From NCBI GenBank assembly GCA_900314925.1, contig OMXC01000006.1:124001-188000 (forward strand): DNA of 64,000 nt. The letters run 5' to 3'. Under the pieces are notes generated by a model. It was not told the origin of the DNA, searched no databases, and worked only from the letters and a program-made list of their open reading frames with translations. Shown piece by piece: positions 42,704 to 52,005 of this stretch; position 1 is the first letter of the stretch, and every line of letters starts with the position of its first letter. A program made the position numbers and the translations under genes. The DNA comes from an uncultured Bacteroidales bacterium (GTDB taxonomy: Bacteria; Bacteroidota; Bacteroidia; Bacteroidales; P3).

Positions 42704-45199
42704 ATGAAGAAGTTATTATATCTTTTTGTCATTCTTCTTTCAGGAAGTATTTCCTCTGCCCAAATTTGCGGCAACAAATCATTCGAACATCGCGCCTACA
42801 ACAACACATATACGGGATACATTGGTAATGGCGGTGTTTTTACGCCAAAAGGAGATTTACGAATACTGGTTGTATTTGTACATTTAGGGTATGCTTTTGA
42901 CACAATCGAACACTCCGACTGGCCAAAGAATTCAAAATTCCCAAATTGGTACACAGACGTAAATAAACGAATATTCTATAGCGACACTTCTGATTTTTCA
43001 CAGAATACTTTTGCAGATGCGGACAGATACAACATCTCTAATTTTTACTACCAAATGTCACGTGGAAAATTTAGACTTATGGCTGACTATTATCCAGATA
43101 CGGTCGTCATCCACCTGGACAGAGAAGACACCTGGGGAACCGCTAATTTAAAAGCCCTTAGACGCATTCCTTCCACTTTTGATTGGTGCAAATACGACAA
43201 TCGACGGAACAGGCCATACTATCAAGACAGTAGTACAGCCATAGTGCATGATAGCATTCTGGATTACGTTGTATTTTGCTATCGATTTGATTGGAACTGG
43301 AATATGCCAATGCCATCTAATATGTACGCATTTAATGCAAACGGTTTTTCAGAGACTGGTTTGCTTGATACAATTATTGATATAGGAAATGGATACTACT
43401 TATCTTCAGCTGGGTTTACAATGATGACAGGATGGTATGAACCTATTGAGATATTTCCCCACGAAATAGGACATGAACTATATAATGCTCCTCACTACAA
43501 TGGAGGAAATGGAGCATATGGTTCGTATTTTCACCTGCCAACTGCAGGATGGGGAATGATGAATTTTGGACATGGATACACTTGCGCTTTAGGATGGGAA
43601 CGATATGTACTCGACTGGACTCCTCAGATTATGGCAAGCGATATACCTACAGATATAAGCGATGCCAGTGACCTTGTCGCAACAAATGGCATTTTCACGT
43701 TGCGAGATTTTATCACAACGGGGGACGCCATAAGGATTAAGTTACCCACAATAGACGGTAACCATCAGTACTTATGGCTTGAAAACCACCAAGGGGTATC
43801 AACATATGATGGCGCCACACATAATGGATTCTTCTGCGGAGATGCAACAGAAGAGTACAAACTCGGTTTAGTGGCATATATAGAAGAATATTCACATGTT
43901 AAAGAAGACACTTCTATAGAAATAATGAGCAAGGACAATGCAATACGATGGCTTTCCAAGAATGGCAATATAGATTTTTCGTACATAAATACGCCACTCT
44001 ATCCTGCGCCACTCTGTAACTGGGAAGGACACAACGTCAACAAAACATACCATTTTTTTAAGGGAAAAGGCAATCCTTTGGGTGGGTATTGTGTCAATGA
44101 ATTTATACGTTATGATTATAACGGAAATAATACTATTGAAAATTCAGAAAAGGTTTTTGCCGTCCAGATTGACGATGAAGAGCCTACTGCACGGTGGATG
44201 ACTGGTTCCGGCATGCAGTTCCATGAGGGCGACAAGGTTGGTATGGCCACAAACCCGACGGTACGTAACATGCCAAAATACGACTCGAACAACAAAAAGA
44301 TGGGCGACTACTATCTCAACGGCATATCGTTCGAGGTGCTTGGAAGAAGTGTCGGCAACACCATGAGAGTGAAAGTGAGACTCGACGATGTGGCGGTGGA
44401 CCGCGATGTGCGGTGGGCGGCAGCATCTATTGTGCTCGGCGACATCACGGGCGACAACAGGCCCGACGTCGACGTGCAGCCCAACATAAAGCTGACCATA
44501 GATATGAGCGGCACGCCAAACAGACACGCGAACCCAGACAACCCGAACCATACATCATCGGTGTTGGAAGATTTCATCACGCCCACGAGGTTTGCGTGCC
44601 GTAACGGCGCGTTCTTCAAGCAGGAACCATACTCCGTCGTGGAGGTTAAAAACGGGTCGACGCTTGTGCTCGAGAACGGCTCGGTGTACGAGGTCGGTGA
44701 CCATGCTTCGCTGACAATAGAGCCATCAGCCACACTGGTGGTAAAAAGCGGTGCCACACTTCGGGTACTTGGGTCGGGGCATGTGGAGGTGGCCGACCTG
44801 GCATATATATGCGTAGAAGACGGTGCTTATATCGACCTGGTGGACACCGTGAGCGCTGTAAACCTGATGCCATTGGCCGTGCAGGGAACATATAGCTACG
44901 GCAACGTGCCACAATGCACCTGCACACTGACAGACATTACGGAATATCCACTGGCACACGGCAGCAACGGCGGAATATACCAATGCAACACAGACCGCAT
45001 CATCAGCAGCACGACGTATACGCATGACGCATACGAGTGCGGGTTCAACATACGGGCTGGGCGGATAAGTGACGGCATGACACGACCAAGGGATGTGGTG
45101 ATAGACAACGGCACTAGGGTTGTCATGGACGCAGCTCAAAGCGTGCGCCTTGAGCCCGGCTTCAAGGTAAATGCCGGAGGACGACTGGAAGTAAGGTAA
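42704..45199 (+). CDS. Large secreted zinc-metalloprotease-like protein
   Basis: 831 residues with a signal peptide (to about residue 19). The zinc motif is His253-Glu-Ile-Gly-His257 in PHEIGHELYNAPHYN, with His264 as possible third ligand. The layout resembles M6-type (immune inhibitor A-like) or related Bacteroidota metalloproteases, but the third-ligand spacing is not canonical. The C-terminal part (about 640-831) has repeated beta-strands (VVEVKNGSTLVLENGS, LTIEPSATLVVKSGATLRVL) as in parallel-beta surface modules and ends in LEPGFKVNAGGRLEVR; no T9SS domain is obvious. Codons up to about 44150 are AT-rich, those after it GC-rich, so the gene is a mosaic. Confidence 0.75.
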   Translation: MKKLLYLFVILLSGSISSAQICGNKSFEHRAYNNTYTGYIGNGGVFTPKGDLRILVVFVHLGYAFDTIEHSDWPKNSKFPNWYTDVNKRIFYSDTSDFSQNTFADADRYNISNFYYQMSRGKFRLMADYYPDTVVIHLDREDTWGTANLKALRRIPSTFDWCKYDNRRNRPYYQDSSTAIVHDSILDYVVFCYRFDWNWNMPMPSNMYAFNANGFSETGLLDTIIDIGNGYYLSSAGFTMMTGWYEPIEIFPHEIGHELYNAPHYNGGNGAYGSYFHLPTAGWGMMNFGHGYTCALGWERYVLDWTPQIMASDIPTDISDASDLVATNGIFTLRDFITTGDAIRIKLPTIDGNHQYLWLENHQGVSTYDGATHNGFFCGDATEEYKLGLVAYIEEYSHVKEDTSIEIMSKDNAIRWLSKNGNIDFSYINTPLYPAPLCNWEGHNVNKTYHFFKGKGNPLGGYCVNEFIRYDYNGNNTIENSEKVFAVQIDDEEPTARWMTGSGMQFHEGDKVGMATNPTVRNMPKYDSNNKKMGDYYLNGISFEVLGRSVGNTMRVKVRLDDVAVDRDVRWAAASIVLGDITGDNRPDVDVQPNIKLTIDMSGTPNRHANPDNPNHTSSVLEDFITPTRFACRNGAFFKQEPYSVVEVKNGSTLVLENGSVYEVGDHASLTIEPSATLVVKSGATLRVLGSGHVEVADLAYICVEDGAYIDLVDTVSAVNLMPLAVQGTYSYGNVPQCTCTLTDITEYPLAHGSNGGIYQCNTDRIISSTTYTHDAYECGFNIRAGRISDGMTRPRDVVIDNGTRVVMDAAQSVRLEPGFKVNAGGRLEVR

Positions 45200-45256
45200 A
45201 CAACAAGGCACAATACAATTATCATTCTCACGTTATAAACACATATCATAGACAAT

Positions 45257-46390
45257 ATGAAAAACATTGTTAAACTATTTGCTTTGCTGACGGTGGCGCT
45301 GGCCATGACGGCATGCAACAAAGAGGATGTGCAAACTGTCGCAGAAGATGTGACGGCAAGCAACGAGACAGGGTACACCATCACCTACATCGCTGGCGAG
45401 CGAGCCACCTCGGTGCGCATAGCCAACGACGAGGAGAAAGAGGCTCTGCTCGACCGCTTCTGCGACTTGGCGCAGGAAGGCCTTGCGGTGACATTCCGCA
45501 ACGAGAGCCCAGCAAACAGTGCTGGCAAGGACTCGAAGGAGCCAACGACTTTCAGCACTACGGACAGGGAGGAGATGGTGCGCTGGATGGCGAGGATGGA
45601 GGACGCGGGGATGACGGTGACGGTGACCTACGACAGCGAGACTGGCAGATGGCACGGCACGGCATACTGCACCACCGCACCAGCGCAGCAGGCGGCGGGA
45701 CGGCGTCTGAGCCGCATCACATATCAGAAGGAGGCCGGAGGGGTGTATAGTGCAATATACAACTACACCTGGAACGGCGACCTGCTGACAAGGGTGGATG
45801 TTGAAGAGGGAGACCTTTACAGCAGCAGACGGACACGCACCACTGTGGTGCTAAACTATGACAACGGCCTATGCAACGAAATACGCTACTACGACAGCAC
45901 AGGCACACTGTTGAGATACCACAGCTACACGTACTTCGACGGACGCCTTGTGCAGGAATGGCAAAGTGCCAGCAACCAATCATATACATTCCAGTATGAC
46001 AGCGTCGGCAATATCGTGACATGGGTGGCCGTTCCTGACCACAACACAATAATTCCCAATGGAGAACGCTGCGAATGGGAGAATGGAGACATGGTGCGCA
46101 CATACATGCAGGACCGACTGCTTGCCACCTACGAATATGACAACTCGCCACATCCTTACGGTATTACGTTCGGCACGAAGACACTGATGCCGGGCTCCAA
46201 CTACATGTCAGGGCAGGAAATACACTGGAGCCGCCACAACATCACGCACTTCAGGGCCGCCAACGGCAAGAGCTCGGGGACCGACTTGAGAATCAACTAT
46301 ACATACGACGACAGAGGGTACCCCGTCACCGCCGAGACCAACTGGTTTGGAACGTACAATATTACCTGGACATACGAGTACCTGGATTGA
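45257..46390 (+). CDS. Modular lipoprotein C (shared N-domain, YD-like C-part)
   Basis: 377 residues, lipobox AMTAC (Cys20). The N-module (about 45-140) is the one found in lipoprotein A at 37414: LLDRFCDLAQEGLAVTF, then FSTTDREEMVRWMARMEDAG, then MTVTVTYDSETGRWHGTA. The C-terminal 230 residues instead carry YD/RHS-like strands: YNYTWNGDLLTRVDVEEGDL, LNYDNGLCNEIRYYDSTGTL, YTYFDGRLVQEW and YQFDSVGN-type turns, resembling DUF4595-type proteins. It is thus a fusion of a common cassette-linked domain to a different effector-like part. It is the last gene before groES; a hairpin follows. Confidence 0.8.
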   Translation: MKNIVKLFALLTVALAMTACNKEDVQTVAEDVTASNETGYTITYIAGERATSVRIANDEEKEALLDRFCDLAQEGLAVTFRNESPANSAGKDSKEPTTFSTTDREEMVRWMARMEDAGMTVTVTYDSETGRWHGTAYCTTAPAQQAAGRRLSRITYQKEAGGVYSAIYNYTWNGDLLTRVDVEEGDLYSSRRTRTTVVLNYDNGLCNEIRYYDSTGTLLRYHSYTYFDGRLVQEWQSASNQSYTFQYDSVGNIVTWVAVPDHNTIIPNGERCEWENGDMVRTYMQDRLLATYEYDNSPHPYGITFGTKTLMPGSNYMSGQEIHWSRHNITHFRAANGKSSGTDLRINYTYDDRGYPVTAETNWFGTYNITWTYEYLD

Positions 46391-46414
46391 CCAACATCAT
46401 AACCGAAACCGGCG

Positions 46415-46453
46415 ACTGCCACCGGGACTGACAAAGTGTCAGCCGGTGGCAGT
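46415..46453 (+). terminator. Hairpin after lipoprotein C, possible terminator
   Basis: A 17-bp stem with a 2-nt bulge and AAG loop (ACTGCCACCGG-GA-CTGACA and complement), 24 bp after the stop codon. It is followed by CGCTGGCAGTTTTA, so the T run is short and delayed. It may also act as an mRNA end stabiliser. Confidence 0.55.
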
Positions 46454-46474
46454 CGCTGGCAGTTTTATGGGGGT

Positions 46475-46497
46475 TGGCACGGATGTTGATAACATTG
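46475..46497 (+). promoter_or_regulatory. Candidate groES promoter (two overlapping possibilities)
   Basis: TGGCACGGATGTTGAT (46475-46490) matches the sigma-54 consensus TGGCACG-N4-TTGC except that the -12 C is A. Directly after it, TAACATTG (46490-46497) differs from the primary -7 box TAnnTTTG by one base. The groES ATG is at 46563. Neither is certain, and no CIRCE inverted repeat is present. Confidence 0.35.
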
Positions 46498-46562
46498 GGT
46501 GTCGCCGCGCTGGAGCACGGCACACAGAACAAACGAAGTAAAACAAAAAAAACATAACAGTT

Positions 46563-46835
46563 ATGACAAACATCAAACCTTTAGCAGACAGAGTCCTCGT
46601 GCGTCCCGCCGAGGCTGAACAGAAGACCGCCAGCGGCATCATCATCCCCGACACCGCCAAGGAGAAACCGCAGCGCGGCGAAGTCCTCGCCGTGGGTAAG
46701 GGCACCAAAGACCATGATATGACCGTCAAGGTGGGCGACCAAGTCCTCTACGGCAAGTACAGCGGCACCGAGATCGAGATCGACGGCGAGAAGCTGATGA
46801 TTATGAAAGAGAGCGACATCTACGCTATCATCTAA
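46563..46835 (+). CDS. groES: Co-chaperonin GroES
   Basis: 90 residues, cap of the GroEL chamber. Family pattern: [19 protein letters not shown], the mobile loop [16 protein letters not shown], then [24 protein letters not shown] and the end KESDIYAII. The order groES-groEL is standard, but the two genes are separated by 174 bp, longer than usual. That gap contains small hairpins (GCCGCTACGCGGC) and a repeated TACAAGATT. Confidence 0.97.
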   Translation: MTNIKPLADRVLVRPAEAEQKTASGIIIPDTAKEKPQRGEVLAVGKGTKDHDMTVKVGDQVLYGKYSGTEIEIDGEKLMIMKESDIYAII

Positions 46836-46982
46836 ACCTCCTAGCCGCTACGCGGCAGAAATCTAGTAAATCTTATAAATTAAGCGCTACGCGAATTGGG
46901 AGCCCTTACCGCCACAGGCGGAAATAATCTACAAGATTTACAAGATTTCGCGAGCGAAGCGAGCAGGAAAAATAAAAAGTAA

Positions 46983-48644
<1,662 letters not shown>

Positions 48645-48694
48645 CCGCGTGCTCGCGGAGAGCAATAAAGCTACGCAGGTTATAGCCTACACAC

Positions 48695-48726
48695 AGCGAG
48701 GCCCCGCCGAATGGCGGGGCCTCGCT
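48695..48726 (+). terminator. Terminator of groEL
   Basis: A perfect 14-bp stem (AGCGAGGCCCCGCC and complement) with loop GAAT, 50 bp after the groEL stop codon, followed by CGTTATTGC. The T run is weak but the stem is very stable. Confidence 0.8.
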
Positions 48727-48754
48727 CGTTATTGCATCCATAATTCAATATTTT

Positions 48755-49018
48755 TTTGGTTTGAAAAATCTCTTTTCACCGTGTTTCAAATTTGAAAGGC
48801 CCCGAAAACACTCTTTTCACCCGTTTTTATTTTCATTTGGCCCTCACGACACTCTTTTTACCCGTTTTCAAAATCATTTGGTCCTTGCGACACTTTTTTC
48901 ACCGCCTTTTGATTTCAAAACAGACTTGCGACACTCTTTTCACCGCCTTTCAAAACCATTTGGCCCTTGCGACACTCTTTTCGGCCGTTTTTAAAACCGA
49001 TTGGTCGTCCGTGCGAGG
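48755..49018. repeat. 41-bp tandem repeat array after groEL
   Basis: Six full 41-bp units start at 48755, 48796, 48837, 48878, 48919 and 48960, with a partial seventh at 49001. The best-kept core is TTGC-GACACTCTTTTCACCGC, followed by TTTCAAAACCATTTGG. Units differ by point changes, not length. Since 41 is not a multiple of three, it does not encode a regular protein repeat. The rest of the 48645-49076 gap holds only the groEL terminator. Confidence 0.92.
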
Positions 49019-49076
49019 TTGACGGTGTCAATTTGAATTGGGATGTTCATAATGATTGTATAATATTGATGAATAA

Positions 49077-50057
49077 TTATTCGTTCCTCTTCAGGTAGAA
49101 CATATTGTTCTTGTAGTCGAAGATGATTTTGAAGTGGCTGAAGAAGTTGTTGCCGAGCAGAATGTCGCAATCCAAACCTGCAAAGTCCATCCTGGTTCCC
49201 GGCAACTTCGCCACGGTGCGGCGGCTGTCATCCATGTAGCCAATCGGGAAATCCACGCTGTCGACGGCAGAGCCGATTTGGGACAGGATGAGCCACGCAA
49301 GCGAGGCGGTGTCTATCTGGCTGAAATGCTGGTCAACCCGTTCCAGAAATGCAGTATCGAAGGCCGTGCCGGCAGCGTTCCCCAAATCCAGGAACGCACG
49401 TGCCGAAGCGGGGCTTCCGTCCTTCAACTTGAACCCGTCCACTTTGATACACCTGAACCGTGGATTGTATTGCGCATTGGTGTATTCCATGGGAATTGCC
49501 ATATACTGCCCTATCGTCTCCGGAAGGTGGTTGCTCAGCACCATATATTTGTTCCGATAGTCAATCTCCACGACATATTGTTCAAAGACGTTGCGGCCAA
49601 TGACGGCCTTGCAGTTAGGTTCGAATAGTTCGTGCCTGTTAGTAATAAATATTGTATCCAGTCGAGTTACAGTGTGTCCCATCGTATAATAAAGGCTGTC
49701 TGCTGTGCATGTCTTAAATACTATTGAAATCATTTTCTTCGAATATGTTCGGTACAATGTTGTTGTATCAACTTTTAGAACCGTGTACGACAGATTCAGA
49801 CTTTCGGCCAAATCGGGGGAAACGGCAGAGTGATAGTATCCATTGTCAATAAAGACGGTATCTATCGCTACTCCGTTCACCTCCAAGCTACAGTAGAGGC
49901 CGTCATGGTATTGGTACATCGCGTCCGTCTCGAAGATGATGGGGATGGTGTCCTCAAACGGAGGTTCGACAACGGCTTCTTCCGCCGTGCCGCTCTTGCA
50001 GGCGGTCATCATTCCGAGGGCGCACACCATCGCGCCGAGCAATAATACTTTTTTCAT
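49077..50057 (-). CDS. Retropepsin-like (aspartyl protease family) lipoprotein
   Basis: 326 residues, lipobox GMMTAC (Cys20). Two half-domains resemble the aspartyl-protease-like proteins of Bacteroidota. The first has VNGVAIDTVFIDNGYYHSAV, where the catalytic Asp-Thr-Gly triad reads Asp-Asn-Gly. The second has ARAFLDLGNAAGTAFD, reading Asp-Leu-Gly, and ends in DCDILLGNNFFSHFKIIFDY, a typical family end (usually LLGxxFL). The changed triads leave activity doubtful. It is monocistronic on the minus strand, with the groEL repeat array after it. Confidence 0.75.
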   Translation of the reverse strand: MKKVLLLGAMVCALGMMTACKSGTAEEAVVEPPFEDTIPIIFETDAMYQYHDGLYCSLEVNGVAIDTVFIDNGYYHSAVSPDLAESLNLSYTVLKVDTTTLYRTYSKKMISIVFKTCTADSLYYTMGHTVTRLDTIFITNRHELFEPNCKAVIGRNVFEQYVVEIDYRNKYMVLSNHLPETIGQYMAIPMEYTNAQYNPRFRCIKVDGFKLKDGSPASARAFLDLGNAAGTAFDTAFLERVDQHFSQIDTASLAWLILSQIGSAVDSVDFPIGYMDDSRRTVAKLPGTRMDFAGLDCDILLGNNFFSHFKIIFDYKNNMFYLKRNE

Positions 50058-50186
50058 AATTGATATAAGATTAAAGATTTGAAATTACAAAAACCATCCC
50101 GCCCCGCCGCAAGTTTGCGGCAGAGAGAGGCAATTGAATTAAAAACAAAGAGGAAATCCTCCCGACGATCACTTGTGCAATTCGTT

Positions 50187-50196
50187 GGGGGGGGGG
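50187..50196. repeat. Homopolymer tract of 10 G
   Basis: Ten consecutive G between the toxin-antitoxin pair and the retropepsin-like gene, 31 bp after the toxin stop codon and 129 bp before the lipoprotein start (minus strand). Confidence 0.85.
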
Positions 50197-50226
50197 TAAA
50201 AATCAGCGAGTTACAAACATTGGCAT

Positions 50227-50535
50227 TCATCGGGCTATCATCTTGGACGGGCGGATACGGTCGACAATGACCATATCATCCTCGATGTGGAATATGAAAC
50301 ACCAGCGGCGGTTATGGCTCACCATGCGGCGGGCCTTGGGGTGGTATTGCCGTATGTCGGCCATCGTGCTCGGCCGGTACAGGTCGGCATACACAGAAAG
50401 CGACTGCACTTCGGCAATCATCATATCGAGATACCTACGTGCGCCCTCGATACTCATCACCGTGAGCAGAAAGTCGGTCAAGTCCTCGATGTCGAGCCTC
50501 GCCCTGCGGGAAATTCTAAGCCTGTAGCTTTTCAT
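50227..50535 (-). CDS. RelE/ParE-family toxin
   Basis: 102 residues from MKSYRLRISRRARLD; the upstream extension overlaps the antitoxin gene further and is unlikely. Family pattern: SRRARLDIEDLTDFLLTV (first helix pair), then YLDMMIAEVQSL, and the C-terminal beta strands HNRRWCFIFHIEDDMVIVDRI with basic and aromatic residues. ParE members poison gyrase and RelE members cleave mRNA; which applies here is not clear. It overlaps the antitoxin gene by 20 bp. Confidence 0.85.
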   Translation of the reverse strand: MKSYRLRISRRARLDIEDLTDFLLTVMSIEGARRYLDMMIAEVQSLSVYADLYRPSTMADIRQYHPKARRMVSHNRRWCFIFHIEDDMVIVDRIRPSKMIAR

Positions 50536-50704
50536 ATTTCTCAAGGTAGCGTTGCCAAACCTCGTCAAAATACTCTTCCACCGTCATCAGCTCGCTTTCG
50601 GGGGTCTTCCCTGCGGATGGCTGGGAGTCAACGGCTTTTCTGGCCTGACGCAAGCGTGAGGAACGTGCCGTGGTTGTGCTGTCTGTGTATGTCAATGATT
50701 CCAT
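50516..50704 (-). CDS. Antitoxin of the RelE/ParE pair
   Basis: 62 residues from MESLTYTD (a start eight codons earlier is possible). The C-terminal half, LMTVEEYFDEVWQRYLEKYEKL, is an acidic helix of the type that wraps toxins. The N-terminal half is basic (SSRLRQARKAV) and may contact DNA, but no clear ribbon-helix-helix is seen. It is upstream of and overlapping the toxin gene, the usual order, with a promoter-like box just before it. Confidence 0.8.
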   Translation of the reverse strand: MESLTYTDSTTTARSSRLRQARKAVDSQPSAGKTPESELMTVEEYFDEVWQRYLEKYEKLQA

Positions 50705-50723
50705 ATTCCGATTGTTTTCACGG

Positions 50724-50732
50724 TGCAAAAAT
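50724..50732 (-). promoter_or_regulatory. Promoter -7 box of the toxin-antitoxin operon
   Basis: TATTTTTGC on the minus strand, 20 bp before the antitoxin ATG at 50704; fits TAnnTTTG. Confidence 0.55.
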
Positions 50733-50786
50733 ACACAAAATAATTCACATACAGAAATCTTTTTCGCCCATGTCGGAAAAAGTTCG

Positions 50787-50794
50787 TACTTTTG
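50787..50794 (+). promoter_or_regulatory. Promoter -7 box upstream of the peroxiredoxin gene
   Basis: TACTTTTG fits TAnnTTTG. If it serves the peroxiredoxin gene at 50966, the leader is about 165 nt and contains the entire 9-bp-phased repeat region. Confidence 0.5.
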
Positions 50795-50809
50795 CAGTTG
50801 TTTAATCGC

Positions 50810-50949
50810 AATCAGAATAAAAAGAACAATCAGAATTTCTTTCCCATTCTTTTCATTCTGATTGAAAATAATAATCGCAATCAGAACAATCAGAACAATC
50901 AGATACGTTTCTTTTAGTTCTTTTGGTTCTGATTGAAATAAAACTGATT
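50810..50949. repeat. 9-bp-phased AATCAGAA direct and inverted repeats
   Basis: AATCAGAA or close copies at 50810, 50828, 50879, 50888 and 50897 (the last three are a 9-bp tandem caatcagaa). Inverted copies TTCTGATT lie at 50856 and 50927, with a partial one (ACTGATT) at 50943. Direct and inverted copies can pair to form several alternative stems in the leader of the peroxiredoxin mRNA. Confidence 0.8.
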
Positions 50950-50965
50950 GAAAAGAAAGAAGAAC

Positions 50966-51412
50966 ATGCTACAGATTGGAACCAAGGCGCCGATGTTTGA
51001 GGGCGCCGACGAGAACGGGAATACCGTCAAACTGACCGATTATGCCGGCAAGAAGCTGGTGCTCTACTTCTACCCCAAGGACAGCACGCCGGGCTGCACC
51101 GCCGAGGCCTGCGACCTGCGAGACAACTACCACCGCTTCCTGGCCCAGGGCTACGAGGTGCTCGGCGTCAGCCGCGACAGCGCCGCCAGCCATCAGCGCT
51201 TCATAGCCAAATACGAGCTGCCCTTCCACCTCATCTCCGACCCCGAACACAAGATATTGGAATCCTACGAGGCCTGGGGCGAGAAGAAGAACTACGGCAA
51301 GGTCACGATGGGCACCCTCCGCACCACCTACGTCATCGACGAGCAGGGCACCATCGTCGACGCCATCGGCAAAGTGAACACCAAAGAACACACGAAACAG
51401 ATATTGAAGTAA
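50966..51412 (+). CDS. bcp: Thioredoxin-dependent peroxiredoxin (BCP/PrxQ family)
   Basis: Reduces hydrogen peroxide and organic peroxides with thioredoxin. 148 residues from the ATG (a TTG start six codons upstream is open but not needed). The peroxidatic Cys is in YFYPKDSTPGCTAEACDLRD, with the second Cys five residues later as in the atypical two-Cys BCP type. SRDSAASHQRF and TYVIDEQGTI are family segments. It follows a long leader with 9-bp repeats. Convergent with the AlaX-like gene. Confidence 0.95.
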   Translation: MLQIGTKAPMFEGADENGNTVKLTDYAGKKLVLYFYPKDSTPGCTAEACDLRDNYHRFLAQGYEVLGVSRDSAASHQRFIAKYELPFHLISDPEHKILESYEAWGEKKNYGKVTMGTLRTTYVIDEQGTIVDAIGKVNTKEHTKQILK

Positions 51413-51467
51413 ATGGGTAGTGGATAATGTGTGGCACTTGTTCACGATGCCCGAACTTCACTCGGTC

Positions 51468-51935
51468 TTATTCCACCAATTTGAAGCGCATGCGCCACGT
51501 GTGCGCTTCTTCGTTGTAGTCGTGGCTGATAATCTTGAAAGTGCCTATCTCTGAGGTGTTCTGGACGTGGGTGCCGACGCAGGCGCAGAGGTCGTAGTCG
51601 CCGATGCGGACGAGGCGCAGGGTCTCGCTGGCGTCGTCGGGCAGTTTGCCGAGGTCCACCTCGGGCGGCACCTCTCCCCTCTTCACAAACTCGTAGCTGA
51701 CGGGCAGATGTTGCGCGATGACCTCGTTGACGCGGCGCTCGAGCTCCTGCACCTGCTCCTCCGTGGGGCAGGCGGCGAGCTGGTAGTCGCACTTGCTCTT
51801 CTTGCGCTCGATGTGGGCGTTGCGCGAGCGCGGGCAGCCGAACATGCGCACCATCGTCTGGTTCAGTATGTGCTCCGCCGTATGCATGGGCGGGTATTCT
51901 TCCTTGTTGTGAGCGTTGAGAATTGGTTCTTCCAT
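51468..51935 (-). CDS. Alanyl-tRNA-editing (AlaX/ThrRS-SAD-like) protein
   Basis: 155 residues from MEEPILNAHNKEEYPPMHTA. The zinc and catalytic motifs of the second additional domain of AlaRS/ThrRS are present: HTAEH (HxxxH) near the N-terminus and CACVGTH (CxxxH) near the C-terminus. Free-standing proteins of this kind deacylate mischarged Ser- or Gly-tRNA-Ala, although the shorter Bacteroidota form is less studied. It diverges from the helicase gene across 70 bp. Confidence 0.85.
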   Translation of the reverse strand: MEEPILNAHNKEEYPPMHTAEHILNQTMVRMFGCPRSRNAHIERKKSKCDYQLAACPTEEQVQELERRVNEVIAQHLPVSYEFVKRGEVPPEVDLGKLPDDASETLRLVRIGDYDLCACVGTHVQNTSEIGTFKIISHDYNEEAHTWRMRFKLVE

Positions 51936-51965
51936 GTTGATATAACGCGAGATATGGCATATTAT

Positions 51966-51996
51966 TTTGCCGGGTGGCAAAAAGTTCGTACCTTTG
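51966..51996 (+). promoter_or_regulatory. Promoter of the helicase gene (-33 TTTG, 19-bp spacer, -7 TACCTTTG)
   Basis: TTTG (51966-51969), 19 bp, TACCTTTG (51989-51996): a full match to the Bacteroidota consensus. The ATG is at 52006, so the leader should be only about 6 nt. Confidence 0.8.
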
Positions 51997-52005
51997 CACA
52001 CGATT

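Noticed and set aside
42704..45199. T9SS sorting domain at the end of the metalloprotease-like protein
   Set aside because: The end LEPGFKVNAGGRLEVR lacks the NPF/NPV, Gly-x-Y and Lys-rich end pattern seen in the three clear T9SS proteins of the window.
46391..46562. HrcA/CIRCE control of groESL
   Set aside because: No TTAGCACTC-N9-GAGTGCTAA element is present; the hairpin at 46415-46453 has a different sequence and a short loop.
48755..49018. CRISPR array
   Set aside because: The 41-bp units are contiguous with no unique spacers between conserved repeats, and no cas genes are nearby.
50058..50226. Mobile element carrying the toxin-antitoxin pair
   Set aside because: No transposase, integrase, terminal inverted repeats or target duplications are seen around it.
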